NCBI GenBank assembly: GCA_019843655.1
Contig: JACDQD010000005.1
Span: 4,863,575 to 4,927,574 of the forward strand
DNA: 64,000 nucleotides
Direction: 5' to 3'
From: Lethocerus indicus
Lineage: Eukaryota; Arthropoda; Insecta; Hemiptera; Belostomatidae
The translations under genes and the position numbers were made by a program. A model generated the notes under the pieces. It was given only the letters and a program-made list of their open reading frames with translations, was not told the origin of the DNA and made no database searches. Positions 12,501 through 24,457 of the stretch are shown piece after piece (position 1 is the stretch's first letter; the number at the start of each line of letters is the position of its first letter).

Positions 12501-15280
12501 TTGCAGAATTGATTATATCAACTACAACATTAAAATTTATATTTAGGAAGGTGATTTTAATTTTACTTGGAAATAATCTAATAATAAATAGACCCAAGGT
12601 TTTAAGAATAAATATTTTCTTATAAAAAGTTTCTTCAAATTATTGTATATTACATTTATTCAAATTGTACCCTTATAATATTATAAGAGAAGTAAACTCT
12701 TTGGTTTCCATTTTCTGAATCCATAATCATATCTGAAGCTAAAATAAGTTTAATTGCATTGTATAATTAAAGTATTATACCAAATTGTTTCCATATAGAA
12801 CAAAATTAAACTGTAAAATATTTGAATCCTTAATGATTTACTATGCACAAAAATTATTTATGTACATATATTACTGTATTTATGTCTATATACTGTACTA
12901 AAATATCAGGAAAATCATTTGGGATAAATTAAAAACTTAATTGGAATTATTGCCGAGTGAAACATTGTTTATATAAAACACGTTGTTGCATCTTCTTTCT
13001 TAAATTATAATGACACATATGTTATACTATTGTATACATTTAATTTTGTATTAACAAAATTGCATATTGTATACAATGTTTTTTTGTAAAATATGTAGGT
13101 TGTTATGTGTTTCACGAGTGGTGGTAGCTCTCCAAGCCGGGAGGTACAGGAAATCCTGTCATTGCAGGAGTCGCCTTATTATGTTGAGAGCCAGACCCAG
13201 GAGCCAAATCAGGTTTCTTCAATTAACAAGAAGTGGTCTTTCTGCGTTGAAATGGACGAGTGTTCCGATATCGTAACTGACAAGTCACCCGAAGTTGTTA
13301 CTAAGCCCACAACAAAAAGGTACTTCTGTGTACATATTTTTAATAATAACTTTCTGTATATGTCATCGGTTTTTCTCAAGTAGTATTGAAAAGCATTAAT
13401 TTATACCATTAGTGTTTGGTACAACTCATGACTCATGAGCATTAGTCTTTTTTTATGCAGTATTAATTTTTGAAATGAAGACCATTGCATTATAATAAGG
13501 AATTTCATTTAAAAGTTATCATATTTCTGATCAGTGTTGGAAGTGGACCTGATGGTGATCACACTAACAACAAATCAGTAGATTTTCTGGGAGTGTTGGG
13601 CAGTGTAAGGATGGACCTGGCTACTCTAGTTCTCACAGTTCAAGAACAGTCAAAACAAATCCAGGTGAGTGAATCCTTTATTTATTTATTTTTTAATATT
13701 CATCAAAGAATTGGGCTTTATAATTCAAACAGTCTGAAAGAAAACATACATTTTCTGGGGTATACTAAAGTTTAGTACTATTATCCAGTCAAATATCGTA
13801 GGTACTAGAAAAGAAAACTTATAATGTTAAAAATTTGACTTTGATTCAGGAACTAAAAGAAGAATTAAAAAGAAAGGACGAAAGGCAGAGGGTAAAGTAT
13901 GAAGAATTGCAAGAGAGGTTATGGGACACCTTAAGAGAAAAAAATGATGATGTAGTAACCCCGACAAAGTGTTCACTGGATCAACCTGCACTTGTCAATA
14001 CTGTTTGCCAGTCGGTAGCAAAAACTGTTTCTTCTACAATCACCGAAGAAATCAATGAGATTATCTGTCCAGGTCAGTCAATAAGGAATTTTTATTACTC
14101 AAAATTAGAGCCATATATGTAATTTAGTTATGCCCACTTTAAAAATTAACCAAATTATTGTAACCGTTATTTTAATGCATTCAGTGTTTTATTTTCAGCT
14201 GTACTGGCATCACTTAATCAGTTGAAGGAAATGATGAGTTCAGAGGTGTCCAAAAAGCTGACAGCCACGGACCAATTGCTGAAGGATAACATTGCCAAAC
14301 TGGTCCGAAATAAAGTATGACTTTTTAAAAAAATTATTTTAATGATATTATTTAATAACTTATTTCATAAATAAATAATTATTCATTATATAATTTTCAC
14401 TATTAAACAGGCGTGTTTGGTAACATGTAATGAGTAACCTAGGTCAGTGCTTTTCAATTAAAATGGAGCTTGAAAGCTTTATCAAAGGTGGGAGTTGGTT
14501 TGAGGATTCTTATTGCAAATTCTTATTCTTTGCTCTTAGCTTGTGTCTACTTGCTTTTTCATGAAAGACTGCACTAAAACTGTTCTGTATCTATTTTCCC
14601 CTAGATGGAGGCTATGTATCAAGATAATATATTTATCTTGTTATGTTAATTAAAAAAATTATCCTCAATTAATATTTGTTTACTTTCTACAACACTTATA
14701 AGAAGGTGCAGAAAAGTAACAAATGTATTTTAATGTATAAATTTCACCAACTTGTTTCCTCAGTTATACAATGTGCCCGATTTGGTGCAGTGTGGCGACA
14801 TGCATCCTTGAAACACTGTGTGTGTATTTTTTATAATTGAAAAGAAAACTTGTTTGGTTTTTCAGAGTACGCTAGAAGCAATAAACAGTTCCTTGGTAAC
14901 GATGGCGACACCTGCAATGACCCAGTGCTACAAAGATTCGTTTACACAAGCAATTCCCATGTTTGAAAGAGCCTGCGATAACATGTTCAAACAGATGATC
15001 AATATTTTCACAAGCGGGACACAAGAATGTCAGTATCGAATATTTGTTATTTTATTTTAGTTTTAATCAAATATTTTTATCAGAAGGAAGAATCTAAAAG
15101 AATATAAATTTCAGAGGGGATGTTGTCTTTCATATTGAAGAGAATACTAACAATCCAGGTTCTATTGCACTTTTGACAACATATTTTGTTTACCCCCTAA
15201 GTTGCAAGAAACATTTCTTAGATACAGATTCAAATATTAGATATTCTGAATGCTAATTTCCATTCAAAAAGAATTTTTAG

Positions 15281-15329
<49 letters not shown>

Positions 15330-16171
15330 ATTACTTTGAATAGTGCACAAATCATATATTCTACAAAGAGAAATTATATATGAATTATAAGCTTGGTAAA
15401 CCAAAATTAGGTTTAAAAGTGTGTCAAGAAATTCATATGTGTGTGAAATTCTAGGGTATCTAAGGGCAGGTAGAATTTAAAAAAACATTTTCACACATTG
15501 GTATAACCATAATATATTTTTGTTCTCAGACGTGAAAGAAATAGAATCGTACAGCCAGAAAGCGACAACAAGGTCGCACGACGAGATAGTGGCACTTCAA
15601 GCAGCCACCGACACAATGACGCACGCTAGTCAGCAGTTTGTTGCCAATATTGAAAGGGCAAGCAAAAAGTGAGTACCAGAGGTGGGGCTCATGACCAGTA
15701 GACCCATTTTCATATTTGTTAATCAACCTGGAAACGGTCCATATACAGTATTCCGTTCGACATGTCTTAAGATCAATGCTAGTGTACCCATTAATGTGAT
15801 TCTGAATAAAATTAACTTTAGAGACAGCAGAGAATCTTACTGGTCCTATTTGACCAGTTGAAGGCTGTTACTGCAGGTAGTGGGTCTTACTGTTCTGTTT
15901 TTAAGATGATAAATATTTCATAAAAATTGATGAATTTCACTGACTGATTATCTCAGTTTTCTTATCAAAATTCAAACGGAAATTTTTAAAACAATTTTTA
16001 TTTTTTTTAAGTTTTGTACTTTAATATTTTCAAGGTTTATTTGATTACTAAGTTCATTACTAAATAAAAAAGGAAACATCGACAGGTCTATTCTATAAAT
16101 AAGTTTGTGTTTTGATTTCATTGCCAAAATTTAACACATAGGCATGTGGTTATTAATGTGAATGTACATGC

Positions 16172-16227
<56 letters not shown>

Positions 16228-18179
16228 GTGAAATTTATGGTAGATTGGAAGACAATATAGTGGAAGCAGTGACGAGGAGCTTGAGGGGAAGTCTGAACAA
16301 CTGGGAGCATACCGAGGTCAAGGACAGTGACTCCAGCGCCACACATGCTTGACTCACAAGTTATACAGGGACAACTTGCCCAGCTCATCTCTCAAGGACA
16401 GTTTAATGCCGCCTTTCAACAGGTAATCAGCATTCCACCATATTTTGGATTTTGGTGTCTTTTCAAATTCTATTCTACGGCCTGTTGACAGTGCCGGGGT
16501 TCCTATAGCAGATTTTATTATTTGGTTAACCCTTTCGCTACTACGTGTGACTATAGTCACCCGCCAGAAAACGCCGCTTATACACGAATGCCGCATCTCT
16601 TACAGAAATGGAGCCAAAAATCAAGGCAGATGCTATGAACTCAATTTTTTCAGTTCGCAAACAATTGCAAGCGCTATTGCAATGTTTATTTCTTTCGACA
16701 GTGCTTTGTCATTGGCCTCTGGCACTCGAATGTATAATAATAGTTAGTCGTAATTCGAATGCGTCAGAAGATAGGAACAATACCTATACGTGATTAAACT
16801 GCATTAAATTTATATAGATATTGTAAATTGTGGTATAATCATTTTAAATTACAAAGTAAAATTATAATGTTACAAAGTCGTTTTTGAGACAAAAGTCTTG
16901 GCTCCGAATGTTAAAGACTGTGCGCACTTAATTTTCGCACTTTCGGCACAGTGCTCTGTTCAAGCCACTGAACAGCGCCGTAGCGAAAGGGTTCAGTTTT
17001 ATTTGTCTCTTGCGAGTTCATCTTTTCGAGATTTTTCTTCCCGCGTGGCGTTTTCAACAGATGTGGGGGATTTCGTAGATTTGTGATATTGACAATAACA
17101 ATATAATTGTTGAATTAGGCGTTGTCGGCTGCAGACCTGAGCCTCGTGATGTTCGTTTGCGAACGGGTGGCCCCCCACCAGGTGTTCACCCCGGCCGGCG
17201 GTTCACTTCTTCAACAGCCCGTTCTACTATCGCTCATACAACAACTATCCGCCGATATGCATCACCACTCAGATAACAAACACAGGTAATCCTACCCTTA
17301 CTAATCGGAATCGACAGTTAAAAACATTCACCTCGACCTGTTTACCATATACTTAAGACGGCTGAAATTTCAAATCATATTCATCACCATCACAATGCCG
17401 TCGTCTTTATTATTTTTTGCCATAACCTGAATTGCAGTACTTAAGAAGACAGCAACAATTATTATAAAATATGAAAATCATTTTACGCATTTCAAATAAT
17501 GTAGACCCTGAAGGAGATGTCACAGTCTACAGATTTACTGTAACTGGATTTAAGTCAGTTTTTTCAAACAGTTAATCGAACTCTACATGACATAAATAAT
17601 GAGATTCATTATATATTGAATTTTATATCAAGTATTAATAATTTCTATTGACACGTTAATGTACACTTCCTTCTGTATTTATTATTTTAAGGAAAAAGTA
17701 AGTGACTAACGAAACTGTCAAAGCTGATTTCATTAATTTCCATGTTTTAACTAATTTGCAAGTTACATAATTTTCCTAATTGAATATATAAACTTTTAGT
17801 ATTTAGGTATATTTAACTTGAATGATTAATTCAAATAGGTTCAAATCTGCTGAGGAATCGTGTCATGGACGTTGGTCCGTAATTTGGTTTTAAGTAGGGA
17901 AAAGTGATCGGAGAAATAATCACATATCGCTGTGCATACTTGCCGTGTATAAATACGGAGGGAAAAAAAATTGATTTTTCAACGGTTAATTTTTGAAGGT
18001 ATTTGGAAGAGGCCGTGATGAATCTGGACCCAAAGAACACAGCAACGCGGGAGCACATGCCCGCCGTTCTGGCCGCGCTCCACAAACAGCTCCAGCTGTA
18101 CATCAGCAACAACCCGACGGGCAGCATGACAAAGCGGGTGCGCATGCTCCAGATGGCCACTCAGTCGTTGCTCCCATAA
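6592..18179 (+). CDS. Edc4: Enhancer of mRNA decapping 4 (EDC4/Ge-1), 20 coding exons, one apparent frameshift
   Basis: Scaffold of cytoplasmic P-bodies that links DCP1 to DCP2 in 5'-3' mRNA decay. Exons: 6592-6629, 7036-7241, 7919-8127, 8339-8467, 9052-9237, 9682-9794, 9997-10180, 10679-10847, 11173-11316, 12124-12278, 12365-12457, 13099-13319, 13535-13664, 13850-14072, 14199-14314, 14866-15028, 15530-15668, 16244-16422, 17119-17285, 17999-18179; about 1047 aa. The N-terminal third is a WD40 domain (MGQLLAVHIEGKFIACGIKG; AAFSPDGTAIATASLDG; VQFWKFAVTGA). The middle is Ser/Thr-rich and then coiled coil. The C-terminus has the conserved Ge-1 alpha-helical domain (ISQGQFNAAFQQALSAADLS, QQPVLLSLIQQLSADM, YLEEAVMNLD). 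All junctions are in phase except inside exon 18, where one base too many breaks the frame (see findings). It is shorter than human EDC4 (about 1400 aa). Confidence 0.93.
15282..15322. repeat. (TA)n microsatellite
   Basis: About 40 bases of pure TA dinucleotide in the Edc4 intron before exon 17. Confidence 0.95.
16174..16225. repeat. (TA)n microsatellite next to a splice acceptor
   Basis: About 52 bases of TA repeat ending 18 bases before the acceptor of Edc4 exon 18. The usual pyrimidine tract is absent here. The repeat occupies the place where branch point and tract would be, so repeat length could affect inclusion of the exon. Confidence 0.9.
16526..16995. mobile_element. piggyBac-type non-autonomous element (MITE), 462 bp
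   Basis: Lies in the Edc4 intron between exons 18 and 19. Left end: TTAA (16526-16529) followed by CCCTTTCGCTAC. Right end: GTAGCGAAAGGG (to 16991) followed by TTCA. The 12-base ends are perfect inverted repeats beginning CCC and ending GGG, and the left flank is the TTAA target used by piggyBac-superfamily transposases. The right flank TTCA is one base off TTAA. Just inside the left end is a perfect palindrome GTGACTATAGTCAC. No transposase coding is present, so it must have moved in trans. Confidence 0.75.
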
Positions 18180-19017
18180 CATTTTTCCGTCCGCAGAAGA
18201 AAGTTCAAGACGAGCAGCTACACGGCGCATGTAAAGAACAAGACGACGGACTAGGGAAAAACAAAATTACAGAATTAAACAAATTGTAAAACAAACTGTG
18301 AAACGGAAGAGTTAGTTTTTTTACATATTTATATATAAATACATACAAACTGATTGATCGGTCGAAAAAATATAAATGACAAGAGTGTGCGACCTACAAA
18401 TTGGATCTTCCCCAGTACTACTAACATTTGTTGCGTGTGGCACATTCAACAAATTTTACTTTTATTGTGCTATATATATGTGTATGTATATTTCAATATA
18501 CATATATGTAAAAACAATAATTTTTAAAGTGATTATATTTTATTTTTTTAGAGTAATAATAGCACTGTAAACTAGTTTTATTAATGACGTGAAAAAAAAG
18601 GAAGGGGGGAGAGAAAACAAATTTGTAACATATTTTATAAATATTTGTATTAAATTTATAATAAAATTTTAATACATTATAAATTTTCCTTTTATGGAAA
18701 AAAAACAGTGTGTATGTTATTTTCCTAACATGTAGTTTTATTACTACAAAATTTTATTTACAAATATAAGTGAGTGAATATAAATGTAAATCTATGTAGT
18801 ACACAGATATACTCTTCCCTAATAAAACACTTAAATGAAAACAGCCATTTCACAGTATTCCACATCTTTTAATTCCGATAAGACAAATTACAATTAGGAA
18901 ATTCAGGACTAACTTAATTCTATACAACAAAAATACATACTTTCAACACTGAATACATATGTTATCCCACTGTTCAGAGTGAATTTTTGTTTGTAATATG
19001 CGAGAGTCAAACCGCAA
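18180..19017. other. Convergent 3' region of Edc4 and Utp23
   Basis: AT-rich, non-coding. AATAAA at 18660-18665 and 18821-18826 are candidate poly(A) signals for Edc4. TTTATT at 18737-18742 is a minus-strand AATAAA for Utp23. If both distal sites are used, the two mRNAs overlap as antisense 3' UTRs. I see no other structure. Confidence 0.45.
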
Positions 19018-20081
19018 TTAATTCTTCTTTGTTTGTTGGTTTTGCTGTTGGGGTTTGACTTTCTTCTTCTTGCAAGAAAGCGGGTTCGGACCTCCTTTCT
19101 TCTTCTTCTTTCTTCTGACCGGCTGCTGCTGCTGGGGCTGTGGGGTCTCACCTAGTTTCGCCCGCCTCATCACTCTCAGCGCTTTCTTCTCCCCATCGCT
19201 CAATTTGAACCTGGACAAGAAAACAAAAGTGACCTCTTCGTGAGAATTTAAAGACAGTGCTGTCGGCCTTTATTTAAATAACAGCTATATTTTGTGCCAA
19301 TTTCACAGTAATATTAATTTCGTTAAGCTACCGAATATGTAAATGGATATAATAAAAAAAAGAAAAGATTGAGCCCTTTGGCTGTCGAATATTTCACAGG
19401 GTTCCATTTTAAGAATCTTAATAATTACCCCGTTTTCTCTTTTCCACCAAGAATTTACTCAGTGGGAACTAAGTGATAAGTGATCTTGAACTCAAAGAAA
19501 ATAAGGTGGGATGAAGTTTAGAGTTTTGAATGGGTTCAGTTATAAAACCAATACTTACTGTCGTTTCTGCTGTCGCTGTGCCACTTTGATTGTTAGATGT
19601 GATAAGTCTTGGAGTGTAGGCGCTTTCTGATATATGAACAATATGGGCACACCTGGTACCCTTTCTGAAATTCGTTGCAGTTCCCTGTCTTGTGTTGCCA
19701 GTATATACCTTTTATTTGAATTAAATTAACAAAAATGTATCAAGATTACAATTTCAAAATACAATTAATTAACAGAATGAAGAGATTTACAAATTAAAAT
19801 GCGGCAACATAACAGCTATACAAATTTTAAAACTTTGTTACAAAAATGAGTTCTCCATTAATTTCAATACTTTCTCTTTTGACATTGCTTATTGCTAAAT
19901 GTACAGAACAGTTCATAATTATAAATGAGCATCTCTGTCTGTCAGGGAGATATCATTTTTAATTATATAGTTCAAAACATTAAGTCGAGAGTGGAGCCTT
20001 GCAAACTTAATTGTATTCTTATCAAAATACAGGATTCACATTTACCATAATATATGGAAATTTAACACATATACAACTAAG

Positions 20082-20162
<81 letters not shown>

Positions 20163-21204
20163 CATGGTACATATATTACTTATTGAATACATTACCTATT
20201 TGCGTTATCATCCCCAATCATACTTTCCAGGCATTCACTGGCAGATACAGGATTTTTCTCGTGTCCACATTTATGCACAGCAAACTGTTTCACGATAAGC
20301 ATCGCGCCATAAACAGCTGGTCCTTAAAAATAATGAACTCAATTGAGCAAATTATCAACAATCAGAGTACCACAAAGCTGAAAATCCTTAGACTTAGAAT
20401 TAGAGAATGAAATTAAATAATTCATTAAATCAATTAATAAAAAAATATATATAAATGTAAAATAACCTCTGGATTTAAGCTTGCATCTTTTAGATTTATT
20501 TCTTCCATTTTTTATTAAAAATTATATTTATAAATAATGAATAAATGATAAATATCAAAGAATTAATTTTTAGTATTTTTTCAATTAGTAATTATTATTC
20601 TCATAAATAGAAGACGTAAAGATAAATAATACAATCAAAGATGGATAGTTTAGAATAGAACTCAAAGTCCCTTCCACATAAAAACTGGGATGTCCTTATA
20701 AATAGTGAATTTTGGGTCCTTGAAATGCCAAATAAATGTTTCATTAACATTAATTTTGAAATTGTAACTATGCTCTTGTCAGAGCACATATTAAACTGCT
20801 TTTCATCACTGCCGACGGCCTATATTAATCAAAACAGCAACAAATTCATACAGATTACAAGTGAATAAAAAATAATAATTACCCAGCTGCTCAGTTTCAA
20901 GTATGACGCACTGTGTTGTAAGAAGTTTCACATCGCGCTGGAAGTAAGACGGCAACTGATCCCTGATGTTCACTTTGCTCTGGAAGAACAATCGATTGAT
21001 GAGCATGTTAATAATATAAAATAATAATAGCAAAAAAACTGGCTGTCCAAACAAGCCAAATGTTCAAATATCGACTTCTCTAACCTTCAGTGCGACCTGA
21101 CAGAAAGTGCCGTCGATGAGTATTTGAAACGGTTTTCTGAAACCATAGTTGTAACAATAGAAATCAATCAGTTTGTTTATCTTCTTTTGCCTCTTGTAAC
21201 GCAT
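19018..21204 (-). CDS. Utp23: rRNA-processing protein UTP23, complete, 5 coding exons
   Basis: PIN-like component of the small-subunit processome acting in early pre-18S rRNA processing in the nucleolus. Exons on the minus strand: 21085-21204, 20883-20979, 20196-20322, 19559-19708, 19018-19210; phases agree, total 228 aa (human 249). Seen: FRKPFQILIDGTFCQ near the N-terminus, then LPSYFQRDVKLLTTQC, the Cys/His set TTQC, HKCGH and ASECL that in this family forms a CCHC zinc site, the strand ILATQDRELQ, VPGVPILFIYQ, and the very basic tail with GPNPLSCKKKK, which matches the human GPNPLSC motif. PIN nuclease acidic residues are known to be incomplete in UTP23. Intron 2 is about 560 bases and without recognised elements; intron 3, the one after exon 3, is also plain apart from AT-rich sequence. 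Confidence 0.93.
20084..20162. repeat. Compound (TA)n(CA)n microsatellite
   Basis: About 55 bases of TA followed by about 24 bases of CA, in the Utp23 intron immediately downstream (minus strand) of exon 3. Confidence 0.95.
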
Positions 21205-23713
21205 GTTGTAGCGCGATAGCGTAAAATACACGTGAATTCGTAACCTCCACCAGGTTTCATTTGGTCAATGTTTTGACTGTTGTTATATCGGAGTGGGGGA
21301 AGGGAGCCACCCTCGGCGCATAAGTTGCTAAATATAAATAATATTAGTTAAAAATAATAAAGAACCGAAAAATTACCTCGATTTGATTGGAAGACATTAA
21401 TATTCTGAAATGGAAATATTCATTATTGTAGAAGTCAGAAGAAAAACTAATAAAGATAACAATTTTTTAATTTGTCTTCTACCAGATTGATACATTTAGA
21501 GGGATGTGGAGCACAAAACCCTCCCTCGAAATCTTTCTCTTGTGCGAACATGATGGTTAAAAATTATTTAAAAAATTTGACGAATTATGGAATTTTTATT
21601 ACTCCTACCGTTAATCTAAACGGTATAGTCTGATGTGTATCAGTGATACGTTTATGTATTTGTATTAACCAGATATTAATTTGTATTTGTTATTACGTTT
21701 ATATTATTTTGCATTTTTTTATTAATGTGACAATGCTATACAATATACATTTTAATTTATATTACGACTAGTTTACAAGTTCGCCGCTAGATAGCTATAC
21801 TTGTCAGGTTTGTCTTGTGGCGCCATCTTTCGTTTCACAAAAAATAATCGTATATTTATACACATATACTAGCTGAAATGCCAGTTCTTCGTCTGGGTTT
21901 ATTTTAAGGAGGCGAGTACAAACATAGATCTCGGAAAAAATATTTTTTATGCTCCTAAGCACGATCCGAAAAACACTACGGGTAGGTGTTGTTAGGACGC
22001 TTCGTTAGTATAACATTCCAACCATCAAACATGATATTTCGGTTATCCCTTAAACAAATACTATAAATTGAACATCTTTTCGGTTTTGGTGAGTTAAAAC
22101 CTCCACTTCATATGACTACACGCGTGATATACAATTCCATGTAAAAAAGTACGCTGTATATTCTCAAAGCTCAACACAGAAGAGAGTTCGCTTAAATATT
22201 AAAAAAACCCAGATAAAATCAGAAGCCGCTGAACAGAAACACCTTTCTTTATGTATAAATGGAACAAAAAAAATCAATTAGTACTTCCTAATTAGACGGA
22301 GGAATTACAAATTAACTTATGCCAGGTAAAACTGGAAAAGTTGCAATTAGGATAGAATAGAATTAGGATAGAACCCCCCCTCTACAGTTGTCAACTAATT
22401 AAGAAATTCAGTTCAACTGCTCATCACGATAACATCTAATGGATCATCCATTAGTGGGATAAGTGAAAACGAAAATTTTCGAGGTATCGGAAAGGGAACG
22501 TGAAAGAAACTAACTATTAAAAATTATACGGCACTCTTACCTCGAAATCTTTATCGTGTACGAAAATCCCTGTTAAAAATGTGATTAATTGTAGAATTTG
22601 TATTACTCCTATCGTTAACCAAAACGTATTGTTCATTCACCTAACACGATTAATATTCCACCAGTTAACAATTCCTTGCTTCACAGTTTTTAAATATTGT
22701 TTTTAAAATTATAATAAAGCTACACATAAAACCTGCTGTTAAAAGAACCGACTGTAGCACTTATTGCATAATACGCTTTATTAACAGTTTTTCATATTAA
22801 AAAAATGGCAATTTGCTTGAGTGCGATTACACTTTACTAGAATACTCTAAGCAACCGTTTATCCTATTGTATCCAGACTACAAACCGTTGAATTGAATTA
22901 TGATAACTTTATGATTAGATTATTTCATTACTTTTTTAAAATCCATTAGGTTTTGACGAGAGAAAAATAAAATGTCATTCAACATCGCTTGCATCCAGAG
23001 GTTAAAGTCCAAAGTTCTTCGACCCATCCTTAGCTCGTTCAATCACTCTCCTCTATTATCCTTTATTCGGCGGATTAAACGCAACAGACCCAGGGATCTC
23101 ATCGGATTGTAATCCAGAGAAGAATAATTACAAATCAAAAAGTGCAATCACCAGTGGTTTCTTTTATCGCCACAATGAAAGACAGAAATAAATACACCGC
23201 ACGATCATTAGTAATCAATTAATTTTAGCGAATAAAAATGTATTAAAAAAGTTTCTGGGAATACGCATAGATTATGTTCACTCTGTGTGTGTTAAAAGTT
23301 ATATTTTTATCGACATTGTTCCATATTTCCACATTTTTATCGAGTTGTATTAAAGTTTTATTTTTTTCGACCTTGTTCCATATTTCTGATAGAAATCTTG
23401 AGGGGAAAGGCTGAACGCGAACAAAGAATGCTTAACAGAACGTTTTTTTTTTCATCTCTTAGGGGAAATTAAAAATGAAGGTCGGCACTATTAGGGGGAA
23501 GGGGCCCAGATAATGAGTGTGTTCGCTCTCCCACCACCCCGCCCCCTCCCAGTGCAACCTCCCAGTCTCTGGGCCCAGGTTCTTTTGCCCGATTTTATAT
23601 TTAACGTTTTTAAAACGCGCACAACCCGTTTTCCAATTCTCAGCCGCAGTCGGTCGCAGCCCAGATGGGATGGGCCCGAGGGAGCGAGCCCCTCCGACTT
23701 GTTGACCACCGCT
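21205..23713. other. Divergent intergenic region Utp23 / Aktip with decayed repeats
   Basis: About 2.5 kb without a gene. A degenerate direct repeat is present: the stretch starting CTCGAAATCTTT near 21523 and running to about 21615 is repeated near 22542-22630 (shared blocks include ATTACTCCTA and CGTTAA). Near 21870 there is a sequence ACTAGCTGAAATGCCAGTTC that looks like a mobile-element end. The last 120 bases before the Aktip ATG are GC- and CpG-rich, as expected of a promoter or 5' UTR. Confidence 0.4.
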
Positions 23714-24411
23714 ATGGCTCTCAGGGGAACGTTGAAACCGGTACGTTATCACAGTGTACATATCCGTGTACGTGCCCCATTTCCGTGTATCTACCCTCTT
23801 ATCTATCTTCGTTGAAGGCAATACAGAATTTGAACGATCGAATTAGCGAATTAAACAGTCTCATGAATGACAGTTTCACAGAACTGGTGTACATTGTGAA
23901 ACAGTGGAGTGTATATTGTGGTTACTCGAATGTATATTGAGTACGAAATTTAATTAAAAAGTAACTTTCTGCCGTCTAATTATCCTTATCAAAAGCTGTA
24001 CATTGGAATAAATAGAGCCGTATAGTTGCCAAGACAGACTGGACATTGGACCTAATAGAATACAATTGTTGTTGATTCACACTCAACACAAGAACACAAA
24101 AGGTTAATAGCTTTAACCTTTTACAACTTTTTTATTCACAAAACCTTCATTTAGCATCATTATTATTACTTATCAGTATCAGTATTATTTCTTATTATAT
24201 TATTGATGTTAATACTCTGATTTGAATAAATAATACATGTAATAAATATAATGCGATATATTCAAAATTTGGATTTTTTATTTTTAATTATTGATTATAT
24301 TATATTTTCTTGTGTTATGCCTCCTTCATATTATTATGTTTGGTGTTTATTAAATTTAATGCTAAATTACAATGCACAGTCATATTGCAACCTCACTATT
24401 GACTTTTCAGA

Positions 24412-24457
<46 letters not shown>

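Noticed and set aside
16131..16388. Open frames through (TA)n tracts, also at 20011-20410 and 24251-24553
   Set aside because: Poly-Tyr-Ile runs come from the TA repeat and have no conserved context. The real exons (Edc4 exon 18, Utp23 exon 3) lie beside them in other frames.
19055..19243. Plus-strand open frame opposite the last Utp23 exon
   Set aside because: It is the antisense of the Lys/Gln-rich Utp23 tail and gives only Phe runs; the minus strand has the conserved GPNPLSC motif and correct splice phases.
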